A DNA stretch of 64,000 nt from Novosphingobium sp. IK01 (GTDB lineage Bacteria; Pseudomonadota; Alphaproteobacteria; Sphingomonadales; Sphingomonadaceae): contig NZ_BTFW01000001.1 in assembly GCF_033242265.1 (NCBI RefSeq), forward strand, positions 2,283,001 through 2,347,000, in the 5' to 3' direction. The stretch's first letter is position 1; each line of letters opens with the position of its first letter. The position numbers and the translations under genes are program-made. Positions 1 to 9,090 of the stretch are shown here, piece by piece. Below the pieces are notes generated by a model. It worked only from the letters and a program-made list of their open reading frames with translations. It did no database searches and was not told the DNA's origin.

Positions 1-925
1 CTATCACGATCTCCTGCCCGGCCTGATCCGCGACGGCTTCGATACCCGTCTGGGGGCGCTCGATCTGGTCGGGGCCTGGCAATTGACCAGCCCGGCCGAG
101 GAAATCGGGAATTTTTCAGGGCTGGCGCAATGGGGCACCACCAAAGGCCCCGGACGCATGGGCCGCGATCTGGTGGCGGTAAGCGACCGCAACGCGGTGA
201 TGGTGTTCTCGCGCCCCGACCAGCCGGGCTCGGCGGCGGCCCCTTGGCATACATGGCTTCACGAATCGATTCACCCGGCCACCCCGGCCCTGATCAGCAT
301 GATCGACACCGACAGCGAATCGATTTCGGTCGAGCCGGGCAGCGGCGCCATGCTGATCGGCTATGAGGGCGCCCCGCGCTTCCACCTGTTCAGCGCCGAC
401 ATGCGCCACGACCGGCCCATTGCCGCGCCCGTGCTCAAGGAATGGCCCGAGAACAAGGGGCCCGAGTCGCTCCGCCATCTGGCCGACGGGCGCACCGTGG
501 CCATCGGCGAGGTCTATTCCGGGTGGTTCTCGCGTCGTCGCCACCCCGGCTTCATCTGGCCCGGCCTGCCCCGCGACAACGAGGCCCCCGCCCGCTTCGA
601 ACTGGTCATGCCCGAAGGCTATCGCCCGGTCGAACTGGCACAGATGCCCGACGGGCGCCTGCTGATCCTGGGGCGCAAGTTCACGCTCGACGGATTCCGC
701 ACGGTGGTGACGATGGTGGACGATCCGAGGGCGATTCGCAGCGGCGCCAGCGTGGTGGCCCGGCCCATTGCCTGGCTCACCGATTCGCGCCTGCGCGACA
801 ATTACGAGGGCATGGTCGCCACGGCCGAACCCGACGGGGGCACGGCGGTCTGGCTGATTTCCGACAACAACCAGATGGCCTGGCTGCAACGCACGCTGCT
901 GCTCAAGCTGCGATTCGAACGCTGA
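1..925 (+). CDS. Esterase-like phytase-family protein (5' end outside window)
   Basis: The reading frame is open from the first complete codon at base 2 to a TGA at 923-925, so this is the C-terminal 307 or so residues of a protein that begins before the window. Segments such as SGLAQW, VAVSDRN, MPDGRLLILGRKF and DNYEGM, ending in LISDNNQ, match the beta-propeller-like esterase/phytase-like domain (PF13449 type) common in Sphingomonads, where family members are usually exported. No enzymatic activity can be deduced. A TTG at 83 could serve as a start but the upstream codons continue the same fold, so I treat it as internal. Confidence 0.8.
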   Translation, partial: YHDLLPGLIRDGFDTRLGALDLVGAWQLTSPAEEIGNFSGLAQWGTTKGPGRMGRDLVAVSDRNAVMVFSRPDQPGSAAAPWHTWLHESIHPATPALISMIDTDSESISVEPGSGAMLIGYEGAPRFHLFSADMRHDRPIAAPVLKEWPENKGPESLRHLADGRTVAIGEVYSGWFSRRRHPGFIWPGLPRDNEAPARFELVMPEGYRPVELAQMPDGRLLILGRKFTLDGFRTVVTMVDDPRAIRSGASVVARPIAWLTDSRLRDNYEGMVATAEPDGGTAVWLISDNNQMAWLQRTLLLKLRFER

Positions 926-956
926 AAGGCGGCTTCGACGCGGAAAGCAGACACGC

Positions 957-985
957 GAAAAGGGCCGGAGAATGAACTCCGGCCC
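957..985 (-). terminator. Intrinsic terminator of rpmB
   Basis: A perfect 9-bp stem (962-970 with 977-985) and 6-base loop are followed, on the minus strand, by a TTTT run (957-961 region). It lies 27 bases after the rpmB stop. It can also stop the converging phytase-like gene, though the plus side has a weaker T-run. Confidence 0.7.
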
Positions 986-1011
986 CTTCAGGCGTCAGCA
1001 GCGCAGCCCGA

Positions 1012-1302
1012 TCAGGCGGCGGCGGCGACAGCCTTGGCCAGCTCGCGCTTCACCTTGAGGGCGCGCGGGCTGAGCTTCGCATTGTCCTGCTTGAGCAGCC
1101 AGTTGTCGAGGCCACCGTTGTGTTCCACCGAACGCAGACCATGCGTCGACACGCGGAACTTGAAGCTGCGGTCGAGCTTTTCCGACAGCAGCGTGACGTT
1201 CTGGAGGTTGGGGAGGAACACGCGCTTGGTCTTGTTGTTGGCGTGGCTCACGTTGTGACCGATCTGGCGGCCCTTACCGGTCAGTTCGCAAATGCGCGAC
1301 AT
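1012..1302 (-). CDS. rpmB: 50S ribosomal protein L28
   Basis: A 96-residue protein starting [11 protein letters not shown], the usual beginning of bacterial L28, with the conserved SHANNKTKR and [13 protein letters not shown] segments. L28 is a late-assembling large-subunit protein near the exit site. The frame is open further upstream to 1377, but the family start and length both fit the ATG at 1300-1302. It is monocistronic, divergent from tadA across 133 bases, and followed by a terminator. Confidence 0.97.
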   Translation of the reverse strand: MSRICELTGKGRQIGHNVSHANNKTKRVFLPNLQNVTLLSEKLDRSFKFRVSTHGLRSVEHNGGLDNWLLKQDNAKLSPRALKVKRELAKAVAAAA

Positions 1303-1435
1303 GGCTAAAAACTCGCTTCGTGTTCTGATGATCTTTCGAGAAGCTCGGGCCTTTAGCCATCCTGACCGCGAAGTCAAGGATTCGTGTTGGGGGATTGCTT
1401 GTGAGCGTGCGATTGTGTGCTAGGCGAGAGGGGCA

Positions 1436-1891
1436 ATGACCCGCTGGCCCCTGCCCGAACCGATGAAACTGGCGCTCGAACAGGCGCAGGAGGCCGCGCG
1501 ACAGGGCGAAGTGCCGATCGGCGCGGTCGTCGTCCACCGCGGCGCGGTGATCGCCGCAGCCCACAACCGCCCCCGCGCCCTGACCGATCCGACCGCCCAC
1601 GCCGAAATCCTGGCGATTCGCGCCGCCGCCGCCCGGCTGGGGCAGGAGCGACTCGAAGAATGCGACTTGTGGGTCACCCTCGAACCCTGCCCGATGTGCG
1701 CGGGCGCGATCACCCACGCCCGCATCGCCCGCGTCTATTATGCCGCGCCAGACCCCAAGGGCGGCGCGGTGGAGCATGGCGCGCGGCTGTTCGACCAGCC
1801 AACCTGCCTGCACCGGCCCGAAGTCTATGGCGGGCTGGGCGAGGCAGAGGCGGCGGCGCTGCTGCGCGGATTCTTTCGGGCGCGGCGCTGA
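1436..1891 (+). CDS. tadA: tRNA(Arg) adenosine-34 deaminase
   Basis: 151 residues of the cytidine-deaminase fold. The zinc-binding site is complete: H55-A-E57 and P84-C85-P86-M87-C88, with E57 as the proton shuttle. TadA converts the wobble adenosine of tRNA-Arg(ACG) to inosine so one tRNA reads CGU, CGC and CGA. Length and the tRNA-deaminase-type PCPMC motif favour TadA over guanine or cytosine deaminases. It is transcribed away from rpmB and is followed by a nested palindromic repeat and a bidirectional terminator. Confidence 0.95.
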   Translation: MTRWPLPEPMKLALEQAQEAARQGEVPIGAVVVHRGAVIAAAHNRPRALTDPTAHAEILAIRAAAARLGQERLEECDLWVTLEPCPMCAGAITHARIARVYYAAPDPKGGAVEHGARLFDQPTCLHRPEVYGGLGEAEAAALLRGFFRARR

Positions 1892-1896
1892 GATTT

Positions 1897-1999
1897 CCCC
1901 TCCACCAGCCTGCGGCTGGTCCCCCTCCCCGCAAGCGGGGAGGACCAGATCCTCCCCGCTTGCGGGGAGGGGGACCGCGCGGAACGCGTGGTGGAGGGG
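1897..1999. repeat. Nested palindromic intergenic repeat
   Basis: The element is bounded by a perfect 9-bp inverted pair (1897-1905 CCCCTCCAC with 1991-1999). Inside is a perfect 27-base inverted repeat (1918-1944 with 1950-1976, 5-base spacer), each arm itself a hairpin built on CTCCCCGC/GCGGGGAG. There is also a CCAGCC/GGCTGG hairpin at the left. This resembles the mosaic GC-rich repeats scattered between genes in Sphingomonad genomes. It sits between the tadA stop and the shared terminator; function unknown. Confidence 0.85.
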
Positions 2000-2020
2000 C
2001 CTTCCGGCGCCACCCCACGA

Positions 2021-2055
2021 AAAAGGGGCCCGGTCACGAAGACCGGGCCCCTTTT
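2021..2055. terminator. Bidirectional intrinsic terminator between tadA and ppa
   Basis: A perfect 15-bp stem, AAAAGGGGCCCGGTC at 2021-2035 pairing with 2041-2055, around a 5-base loop. The A-run on one side and T-run on the other give a terminator in both directions for the convergent tadA and ppa genes. Confidence 0.9.
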
Positions 2056-2079
2056 CACGCTGCAAGCAAAGCGCGAGGC

Positions 2080-2634
2080 TTACTCGGCAGCTTCCTTGGC
2101 GGCCTTGGCCTCGTTGTAGCGCTCGATCGCCTCGATGGTGATCTTGCGGGCGTCTTCGGCGCCGCCCCAGGTGCCCACGCGCACCCACTTTTCCTTCTCC
2201 AGATCCTTGTAGTGGGTGAAGAAGTGCTCGATCTGCTGGAGCACGATTTCGGGCAGGTCGCCCTTTTCGCTCACGTCGTGGTAGTAGGGGAAGGTCTTGT
2301 CGTCGGGCACGCAGACCAGCTTCTCGTCGCCGCCGGATTCGTCCTCGAGGTTGAGCACGGCGATCGGACGGGCGCGCACGACGCAGCCGGGCACGAACGG
2401 CGAGCGGGCGATCACCAGCGCGTCGAGCGGGTCGCCATCGGGCGAGAGGGTGTGCGGCACGAAGCCATAGTTGGCCGGATAACGCATCGGCGTGTGCAGG
2501 ATGCGGTCGACGAACAGCGCGCCCGATTCCTTGTCGAATTCATACTTCACCGGCTCACCGCCAACGGGCACTTCGATCACGACGTTGAGGCTTTCGGGCG
2601 GATTTTTCCCGGTCGGGATGAGGTCGATGCGCAT
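2080..2634 (-). CDS. ppa: Inorganic pyrophosphatase (family I)
   Basis: 184 residues, typical for the soluble hexameric family I enzyme that hydrolyses pyrophosphate and so drives nucleotide and polymer synthesis. The signature D66-G-D68-P-L-D71 supplies the metal ligands, and the YPANYGFVP and KYEFDKE segments are conserved. The ATG at 2632-2634 gives the usual MRIDLI start. It is alone between its terminator and a 131-base upstream gap. Confidence 0.97.
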   Translation of the reverse strand: MRIDLIPTGKNPPESLNVVIEVPVGGEPVKYEFDKESGALFVDRILHTPMRYPANYGFVPHTLSPDGDPLDALVIARSPFVPGCVVRARPIAVLNLEDESGGDEKLVCVPDDKTFPYYHDVSEKGDLPEIVLQQIEHFFTHYKDLEKEKWVRVGTWGGAEDARKITIEAIERYNEAKAAKEAAE

Positions 2635-2765
2635 CTGTGATGTCTTGCCTTGCTGGTGGGCCTTTCAGGGCCACGTTGTTGCCTTCGGCTTCCGGCTCTA
2701 GCGCCGTGGCATTTGCGCCGCAACAATACTTGTGGCGAACATCGGGGACTTTGTACGATCTTTGA

Positions 2766-3437
2766 TCAGGAAGCCCCTAGCGCGTTGATGGTGAAGGCGA
2801 TCACCCCCAGATTGAAGACAAACGCCGCAAACGAATGCAATGTAACGATTCTTCGGATACGCTGGCTGGTTATAGCGACGTCTGAAGTCTGGAATGTCAT
2901 CCCCAAAGTAAAAGAAAAGTACGCAAAGTCAAAGTAGTCCGGCGCATCCGTGGCGGGAAATTGAATCCCCCCACGGTCTTTTTGTGTTACAGCGTCGCGG
3001 CTGTAATAAAGATGCGCATAATGCAGCCCATAGACCGCGTTCGCGAACAGCCATGTCAGCATCAAGGTGCCGATCAGGCGCACTTTGGCCAGCGAGTCGC
3101 CATGGGCCGCGCGGGGCAGTTCGCTCGAAAGTGCCACCATGATCACGACGGTCAGGATCGAGGTGACACACAGCACGGCCACCCGGTTGGCATCGTTTTC
3201 CAGCGCATTGCGCCGCATGCGCGGGGCATCGGCCACGCGCATGAGCAGGCCCAGCGAGCCCAGAAACACCAGCGCCCCGCCATCAAAGCCGAGCACCAGG
3301 GCATCGGCCCAGGCGCCGCGATGGGTCAACCACCAGCCAAGACTGCCCGCCACGAACAGCGCGAGAAAGACGAGAAAGCGGGGCGGCGCCAGGCGCGAGC
3401 CCAGGGATCGCATGCCCCGCTTTCCCGATCCGGTCAT
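2766..3437 (-). CDS. DUF1345 integral membrane protein
   Basis: 223 residues with about five hydrophobic segments. The C-terminal half carries the DUF1345 signature: GGIQFP, then PDYFDFAYFSFTLGMTFQ, SDV and RRIRR before a last membrane span. The biochemical role of DUF1345 is unknown. Its start codon overlaps the stop of the upstream M61 peptidase gene by one base (TGATG type, 3435-3439), so the two are probably translationally coupled. Its stop is 131 bases upstream of ppa. Confidence 0.85.
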   Translation of the reverse strand: MTGSGKRGMRSLGSRLAPPRFLVFLALFVAGSLGWWLTHRGAWADALVLGFDGGALVFLGSLGLLMRVADAPRMRRNALENDANRVAVLCVTSILTVVIMVALSSELPRAAHGDSLAKVRLIGTLMLTWLFANAVYGLHYAHLYYSRDAVTQKDRGGIQFPATDAPDYFDFAYFSFTLGMTFQTSDVAITSQRIRRIVTLHSFAAFVFNLGVIAFTINALGAS

Positions 3438-5476
3438 CAGTGGCCAGCCTTGCCCTTCCCCGCTTTGCCGCCCGCACTGCGCGGTGCGAGCAGCTTGTCG
3501 AGGCCGGTCGGCGCGGTGCCCGGCGCGGCGCGTTCGAGCCAGGGCCAGCGCAGCCCGTCGGCATAGCTGATCGACAGGGTCACATAGCTGTCGCCCCGCT
3601 TGGCGAGCAGTTCGATCGGATGGCCCGCGGCGGCATTGCCGGTCTTGGCGGCGGTGATCGCGGCCTTGAGCGTGTCGGCATCATAGGCCTGCCCACCCAC
3701 GGCCATGACCTGCATGCCCGAGACCAGCCCCGCCTTGAACGCCGGGCTGCCCCAGCGCGTGGCGGTCACCTTGCCCTCCTTGTCGAGCGTCACCCCCAGC
3801 GAATTGAACAGGCTCAGGCTCTTGGTATAGGCCATGCGCGCCTTGTCGTAGGGGTTGGGCTCGTCCTTGAAGACCAGCTTGTAGCCCGCGCGCTCGATCC
3901 CGCCGAGCGGCACCGGCTGGCCGGGGGTCTGGAGGCGGGTCTTGAGGAAGCCGGCCCAGTCGTAGGGGTAGACCCCGTTCAGGGTCCTGGCCACGTCGTC
4001 GAACTCGTAGGTCAGTACGCCCCAGTCGCCATCGCGCACGCCGAAGAAGGCCTTGGCGAAATCGTCGAGGCCCTTCTTGCCGCCGGTGCCATCGCGGATG
4101 ATCTGGTCGGCTTCGAGCCAGACCAGCGCGCCCTCGGTGTAATATTCCTCCCCGCGCGTGAGCGAGGCGAAAGGCTTGGGACGGCGCGCGGCGAAGATCG
4201 GGTCCATCGTGGTGTCCTCGACCGAACGCCAGTCGCGGCCTGCTTCCTGCGTGAAAGTGCCCGCATAGTTGGCCAGTTCGCCCAGCACGGTGTCCTTCGA
4301 CTGCACGCCCGAGCGGGCGGCCAGCACGAGGCCCCAGAACTGGGTCTGCCCTTCATAGACCCACAGCAGGTTGTCCTGCATCGGCTGGCGATAGTCGGGC
4401 GTCCACAGCTTGGCCGAACGGCGATACTTGCCATCCCAGCTGTGGCTGAATTCATGCGCGATCACGTTGCGGTCCCAGTCATAACCGGCCCAGTCGGTCC
4501 AGCTTTTGGGTTCCTGCTGGTTTTCGCTCGAACGGTGGTGTTCGAGGCCGATCCCGCCCATGCGGTCGGTCAGGCCGAGCAGGAAGTCGTAGTGATCGAA
4601 GTGGCGCGCACCGAAGGCCAGCACGGCCTCGTCGGCCAGATTGCGATAGGCCTGAAGGTTTTCAGGCTTGATCGCCAGATATTCCGGCTTGTCGGCCAGC
4701 ACGTCCATCGACACGGCATGGCCCAGATCGTGGCGGGCGGCATAGAGCCCGGCAAAGATCGGGGAATCGACGAGGGTTTCGTAGTCGGTCTCGCCCCAGG
4801 TCACGGTCTTGCCGGTGGCGGCGTCGCTCTCGGCCTTGCCGTCGAGCGCGGTGAACACCGTCCAGCCCTTGGGGAACGTCACCGTCGGGCGGATCTTGAT
4901 CTGGCGGACATAGTGCCCGGCGGGATAGAGGCTCATCTTCTCCCACTGGAGGTTGAGCATCTCGCGGGTGACGGCGATGCGGCCCTCGTTCTCGCGCAAG
5001 GGCGAGGTGTGGATGAAGCGGGCGACCACTTCGCTGGTCCCGGCGGGAAGCGCGATGTGGAAGGCATTGGGTTCGAGCGGGTCGCGCGTCCACGTCAGCG
5101 TCTTGCCGTTGGCGGCAAAGGTGATGTCGGCCAGCGCCGCAATCGGCCCGCGCGGGCCATGTTCGCCCGGAAGCCAGCTGGGCAGCTGGAGGATCAGCTC
5201 GTGCGCCTGCGGATCGACCGGCACCGTCTCGGTCACGCGGAAGGCCGCCCTGGCCAGGTCGGTCGCGTCGATCTGGAGGCCGATGGTGCCCGGCGCATAA
5301 GGCACGTCCTGCGCATCGGGCACCGAAGGCACGATGGCAACGGCCATCGGGCGACTGTTGGTGGCAGGCTGGACTTGAGCCGATGCAGGAAGAGCCGAGA
5401 TCAACGCGAGGGTGGACGCGGAAAGGGCGGAGAGCAGCTTGGTGCCGCGAGGAAGGTTCAGCATGGCCCCTTTCAT
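3437..5476 (-). CDS. M61 family metallopeptidase (glycyl aminopeptidase type) with PDZ domain
   Basis: From the ATG at 5474-5476 the protein has 679 residues: a Sec signal peptide ending near ALPASAQ, an N-terminal beta domain, a peptidase domain with the zinc motif H341-E-F-S-H345 and third ligand E375 (VYEGQTQFW), and a C-terminal PDZ-like domain (about 560-640). M61 enzymes are periplasmic aminopeptidases with preference for Gly or Ala. An ATG at 5462-5464 with AAAGGGG just before it is an alternative start; the open frame extends to 5584. It is divergent from hisS and overlaps the DUF1345 gene. Confidence 0.9.
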   Translation of the reverse strand: MKGAMLNLPRGTKLLSALSASTLALISALPASAQVQPATNSRPMAVAIVPSVPDAQDVPYAPGTIGLQIDATDLARAAFRVTETVPVDPQAHELILQLPSWLPGEHGPRGPIAALADITFAANGKTLTWTRDPLEPNAFHIALPAGTSEVVARFIHTSPLRENEGRIAVTREMLNLQWEKMSLYPAGHYVRQIKIRPTVTFPKGWTVFTALDGKAESDAATGKTVTWGETDYETLVDSPIFAGLYAARHDLGHAVSMDVLADKPEYLAIKPENLQAYRNLADEAVLAFGARHFDHYDFLLGLTDRMGGIGLEHHRSSENQQEPKSWTDWAGYDWDRNVIAHEFSHSWDGKYRRSAKLWTPDYRQPMQDNLLWVYEGQTQFWGLVLAARSGVQSKDTVLGELANYAGTFTQEAGRDWRSVEDTTMDPIFAARRPKPFASLTRGEEYYTEGALVWLEADQIIRDGTGGKKGLDDFAKAFFGVRDGDWGVLTYEFDDVARTLNGVYPYDWAGFLKTRLQTPGQPVPLGGIERAGYKLVFKDEPNPYDKARMAYTKSLSLFNSLGVTLDKEGKVTATRWGSPAFKAGLVSGMQVMAVGGQAYDADTLKAAITAAKTGNAAAGHPIELLAKRGDSYVTLSISYADGLRWPWLERAAPGTAPTGLDKLLAPRSAGGKAGKGKAGH

Positions 5477-5616
5477 GGCCCGAAGCAGTCTCATCTGCAA
5501 CGGCCAGATGAGCCGCGCGCACGAGCAGTTGAACAGGCCCAAACACAGGCCCCAACAGGGATCACGCGCGCACCGGCTTTCCACTGGCCGGAAATGGCGC
5601 TATCCGCGCGCGTATC

Positions 5617-6882
5617 ATGAGCAAGCAAGCGATCAGCACCCCGCAGGCCATCCGTGGCACCCAGGACATCTTCGGCCCCGACGCCGAGGCTTTCGGCCAT
5701 GTCGTGGAAACCTTCGAGCGCGTGCGCAAGCTCTACCGCTTCCGCCGGGTCGAAATGCCGGTCTTCGAGAAGACCACGGTGTTCTCGCGCTCGCTGGGCG
5801 AGACGACCGACGTCGTGTCCAAGGAAATGTATTCGTTCGAGGATCGCGGCGGCGAATCGCTGACCCTGCGCCCCGAATTCACCGCTGGCCTCGCCCGCGC
5901 CTACCTGACGAACGGCTGGCAGCAGCACGCCCCGCTCAAGATCGCCACCCACGGCCCCCTGTTCCGCTACGAACGTCCGCAAAAGGGCCGCTATCGCCAG
6001 TTCCACCAGATCGACGCCGAAGTGATCGGCGCCGCCGAACCGCAGGCCGATGTCGAACTGCTGGTCATGGCCGACCAGTTGCTGCGCGAGCTGGGCATTG
6101 CCGAGGGCGTCACGCTCAACCTCAACACGCTGGGCGATGCGCCCAGCCGCGAGGCTTGGCGCGCCGCGCTGATCGAGTATTTCCGCGCCCACAAGGACCA
6201 GCTTTCCGAAGAATCGCAGGACCGCCTCGAACGCAACCCGCTGCGCATCCTCGATTCCAAGGACCCGCGCGACAAGCCGTTCACCGCCGACGCCCCGATG
6301 ATCGACCAGTTCCTGTCGGACGAAGCACAGGACTTCTTCGGCAAAGTCACCGCCGGGCTCGATGCGGCGGGCGTGGCCTGGGTGCGCGCGCCTGCCCTCG
6401 TGCGCGGGCTGGACTATTATCGCCACACCGCCTTCGAATTCATCACCGACCGTCTGGGCGCGCAGGGCACCGTGCTGGGCGGCGGGCGCTATGACGGGTT
6501 GCTCGAAGCACTGGGCGGCCCGGCCACCCCGGCGGTGGGCTGGGCGGCGGGCATCGAGCGCCTGGCCATGCTGGTCGCCGATACCCGCACGATTGCCGAA
6601 CCGGCCGCAGACGTTGCCATCGTGCCGATGGGCGCGGCTGCCGAAGCGGCGTGCCTTGGCCTTGCCGCCACGCTGCGCCGGGGCGGCCTCGTCGTCGACA
6701 TGGGCTATCGCGGCAACATGAAGAAGCGGATGAGCCGCGCCAACGACAGCGGCGCGCGCTTCGCCCTGATCGTGGGCGAGGAAGAGCTGGCGGCGGGTGA
6801 AGCCATGGTCAAGGACCTGGTGACCGGCACGCAGGAACGCCTCGCGCTCCACGCGATCCCCGCCCATATCGCTTCGGCCTGA
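5617..6882 (+). CDS. hisS: Histidyl-tRNA synthetase
   Basis: 421 residues, class II aminoacyl-tRNA synthetase. Motif 2 is at 117-131 ([15 protein letters not shown]), the histidine-specific loop LVRGLDYY at 261-268, motif 3 is the AAGIERL stretch, and a C-terminal anticodon-binding domain follows. It charges tRNA-His. It heads a tight plus-strand operon: its TGA overlaps the prfA ATG by one base, and prmC follows, so three translation genes are co-expressed. Confidence 0.97.
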   Translation: MSKQAISTPQAIRGTQDIFGPDAEAFGHVVETFERVRKLYRFRRVEMPVFEKTTVFSRSLGETTDVVSKEMYSFEDRGGESLTLRPEFTAGLARAYLTNGWQQHAPLKIATHGPLFRYERPQKGRYRQFHQIDAEVIGAAEPQADVELLVMADQLLRELGIAEGVTLNLNTLGDAPSREAWRAALIEYFRAHKDQLSEESQDRLERNPLRILDSKDPRDKPFTADAPMIDQFLSDEAQDFFGKVTAGLDAAGVAWVRAPALVRGLDYYRHTAFEFITDRLGAQGTVLGGGRYDGLLEALGGPATPAVGWAAGIERLAMLVADTRTIAEPAADVAIVPMGAAAEAACLGLAATLRRGGLVVDMGYRGNMKKRMSRANDSGARFALIVGEEELAAGEAMVKDLVTGTQERLALHAIPAHIASA

Positions 6883-7952
6883 TGGCCATTTCCGACGCCC
6901 GCCTCGGGCAGATCGCGGCGCGCTTTGCCGAACTGGAGGCGCGCCTGGCCTCGGGCACGCTGGAAGGCGAAGGCTTCGTTGCGGCCAGCCGCGACTATGC
7001 CGAACTGGAACCCGTCGCGCTGGCCGCGCGCGCGGTCCAGTCGATGCGCGCCGAACTGGCGGGGCTTGCCGCGCTCGACGAACCCGACCCGGAGATGCGC
7101 GCGCTGGCCGAAGAGGAAATGCTCAGCCTCAAGGGCGCCCTGCCCGAGGCCGAGCGCCAGTTGGCCATCGCCATGCTCCCGCGCGACAGCGCCGACAGCC
7201 ACTCGGCCATGCTCGAAATCCGCGCGGGCACCGGGGGCGACGAAGCCGCGCTGTTCGCCGCCGACCTCTTCCGCATGTACGAACGCTATGCCGCCGAACA
7301 GGGCTGGCGGGTCGAGGTGATCAGCGCCCATGCCAGCGAACTGGGCGGCTTCAAGGAAGTGGTCGCCAATGTGGCCGGGCAAGGCGTCTTCGCGCGGCTC
7401 AAGTTCGAGAGCGGGGTTCACCGTGTCCAGCGCGTGCCCGTGACCGAAAGCGGCGGGCGCATCCACACCAGCGCGGCGACCGTCGCCGTCCTGCCCGAAC
7501 CCGACGAAGTCGATGTCGCCATCGACGACAAAGACCTCAAGATCGACATCTACCGCGCCAGCGGCGCGGGCGGGCAGCATGTGAACACCACCGATTCGGC
7601 GGTGCGCATCACCCACCTGCCCACCGGCCTCGTCGTCACCCAGCAGGACGAGCGCAGCCAGCACAAGAACCGCGCCAAGGCCATGCAGGTCCTGCGCACC
7701 CGGCTCTATGACTTGCGCCGCGAGCAGGCGCAGGGCGCCGAGGCCGAGGCCCGGCGCGCGATGGTCGGCTCGGGCGACCGTTCGGAACGCATCCGCACCT
7801 ACAACTTCCCGCAAGGGCGCGTCACCGATCACCGCATCAACCTGACCCTCCACCGCCTGCCCGAAGTGCTGGCCGGGCCGGGTCTGGGCGAACTGATCGA
7901 CGCCCTGATCGCCGAGGACGAGGCCAAGCGCCTGGCGGCGATGGATGAGTGA
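6882..7952 (+). CDS. prfA: Peptide chain release factor 1
   Basis: 356 residues. It has the codon-recognition tripeptide P186-V-T188, diagnostic of RF1 (UAA/UAG) rather than RF2, and the universal G230-G-Q232 motif that triggers peptidyl-tRNA hydrolysis. The ATG at 6882 overlaps the hisS stop. The next gene, prmC, encodes the enzyme that methylates the GGQ glutamine, a classic functional pairing. Confidence 0.97.
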   Translation: MAISDARLGQIAARFAELEARLASGTLEGEGFVAASRDYAELEPVALAARAVQSMRAELAGLAALDEPDPEMRALAEEEMLSLKGALPEAERQLAIAMLPRDSADSHSAMLEIRAGTGGDEAALFAADLFRMYERYAAEQGWRVEVISAHASELGGFKEVVANVAGQGVFARLKFESGVHRVQRVPVTESGGRIHTSAATVAVLPEPDEVDVAIDDKDLKIDIYRASGAGGQHVNTTDSAVRITHLPTGLVVTQQDERSQHKNRAKAMQVLRTRLYDLRREQAQGAEAEARRAMVGSGDRSERIRTYNFPQGRVTDHRINLTLHRLPEVLAGPGLGELIDALIAEDEAKRLAAMDE

Positions 7953-7961
7953 TGGGGACGC

Positions 7962-8870
7962 ATGATGGGGATGATTGAGGAACCCCCGGTCCGCGAGGCG
8001 CTGCGTCTGGCCGCACAGGAACTGGCCGCCACCAGCGACACCGCCCGGCTCGACGCCGAAGTGCTGATGGCCCATGCGCTGGGATGCAGCCGCACCGATG
8101 TCCTGCTGCGCCACATGGCCGATCCCGCGCCCTCCGCTTTCGCGCCCCTCGTCGCTCGCCGCGCCGCGCACGAGCCGGTCGCCTACATCGTCGGCACCCA
8201 GGAATTCTACGGGCTGGACCTCGTCGTCAGCCCGGCCGTGCTGATCCCGCGCGGCGACAGCGAAACCCTGATCGAGGCCGCGCGCGAAGCCTTTGCCGCC
8301 CGCCCCGCTCCTGTTCAGCCCGCCCCTGCCCGCATCCTCGATCTGGGCACCGGCTCGGGCGCCTTGCTGCTGGCCGCATTGTCCCTCTGGCCTCAGGCGC
8401 AAGGGATCGGCCTCGAACGCTCCGACGCCGCGCGCGGTGTCGCGCAAGGCAATGCCGAGCGCCTTGGCTTCGCGCCCCGCGCGCAAATCCTCGCGGGCGA
8501 CTGGACCGCGCCGGGCTGGGCGCAAGGATTAGGCCGGTTCGACCTGATCCTCGCCAATCCGCCCTATATCGAGGAAGAAACCCCGCTCGATCGCTCGGTC
8601 CACGCATTCGAGCCGCATGACGCCCTCTTCGCCGGGGCCGACGGCATGGCCGATTATCGCATTCTGGTGCCTCAACTGGCCGCCCTGCTGGCCCCGGACG
8701 GGATCGCCATGGTCGAGATCGGCTGGCAACAAGGCGAGGCCGTGGCCGGCCTTGCGCATTCCTGCGGCCTTGCGCCACGCATCCACCCCGATCTGGCCGG
8801 ACGTGACAGGGCTGTGGAAATCACGGTTTGCCGCAATATTTCGCTTGGCAAGGGCGCTGACGGACACTAA
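7962..8870 (+). CDS. prmC: Release factor glutamine N5-methyltransferase
   Basis: 302 residues of a SAM-dependent Rossmann methyltransferase: an N-terminal helical domain, the SAM loop LDLGTGSG at 126-133 and the glutamine-binding N199-P-P-Y202. PrmC methylates the GGQ glutamine of RF1/RF2. It starts 9 bases after prfA. GGGGA lies five bases before the chosen ATG at 7962; ATGs at 7965 and 7971 are alternatives. It is the last gene of the hisS-prfA-prmC operon. Confidence 0.95.
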   Translation: MMGMIEEPPVREALRLAAQELAATSDTARLDAEVLMAHALGCSRTDVLLRHMADPAPSAFAPLVARRAAHEPVAYIVGTQEFYGLDLVVSPAVLIPRGDSETLIEAAREAFAARPAPVQPAPARILDLGTGSGALLLAALSLWPQAQGIGLERSDAARGVAQGNAERLGFAPRAQILAGDWTAPGWAQGLGRFDLILANPPYIEEETPLDRSVHAFEPHDALFAGADGMADYRILVPQLAALLAPDGIAMVEIGWQQGEAVAGLAHSCGLAPRIHPDLAGRDRAVEITVCRNISLGKGADGH

Positions 8871-9090
8871 TTGTGCCAGCAGGCAGGGCGACGGATGATG
8901 GCTTCCCGTCCCGGCCAACTCCACCATTTGCACCTTCACCGGCCTTTTACCCAAGGCTGCTGTTTAGCAGATGCTGGGAACCATGAGCCCGCGCGTTGCG
9001 GGTGCGTGGCGGAGAGTTGCGCGGCGACAGGATCATCAAGGATACCGGCATCCGTGCCAGACGTCGCCCCCAGACAAGGACGTGCTTGAG

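Noticed and set aside
8871..9090. Open frame 8871-9089 between prmC and the DUF4167 gene
   Set aside because: Its composition is not coding-like and it has no start signal; the space fits a leader and promoter. A small CTGCT-GTTT-AGCAG hairpin there is too weak to annotate.
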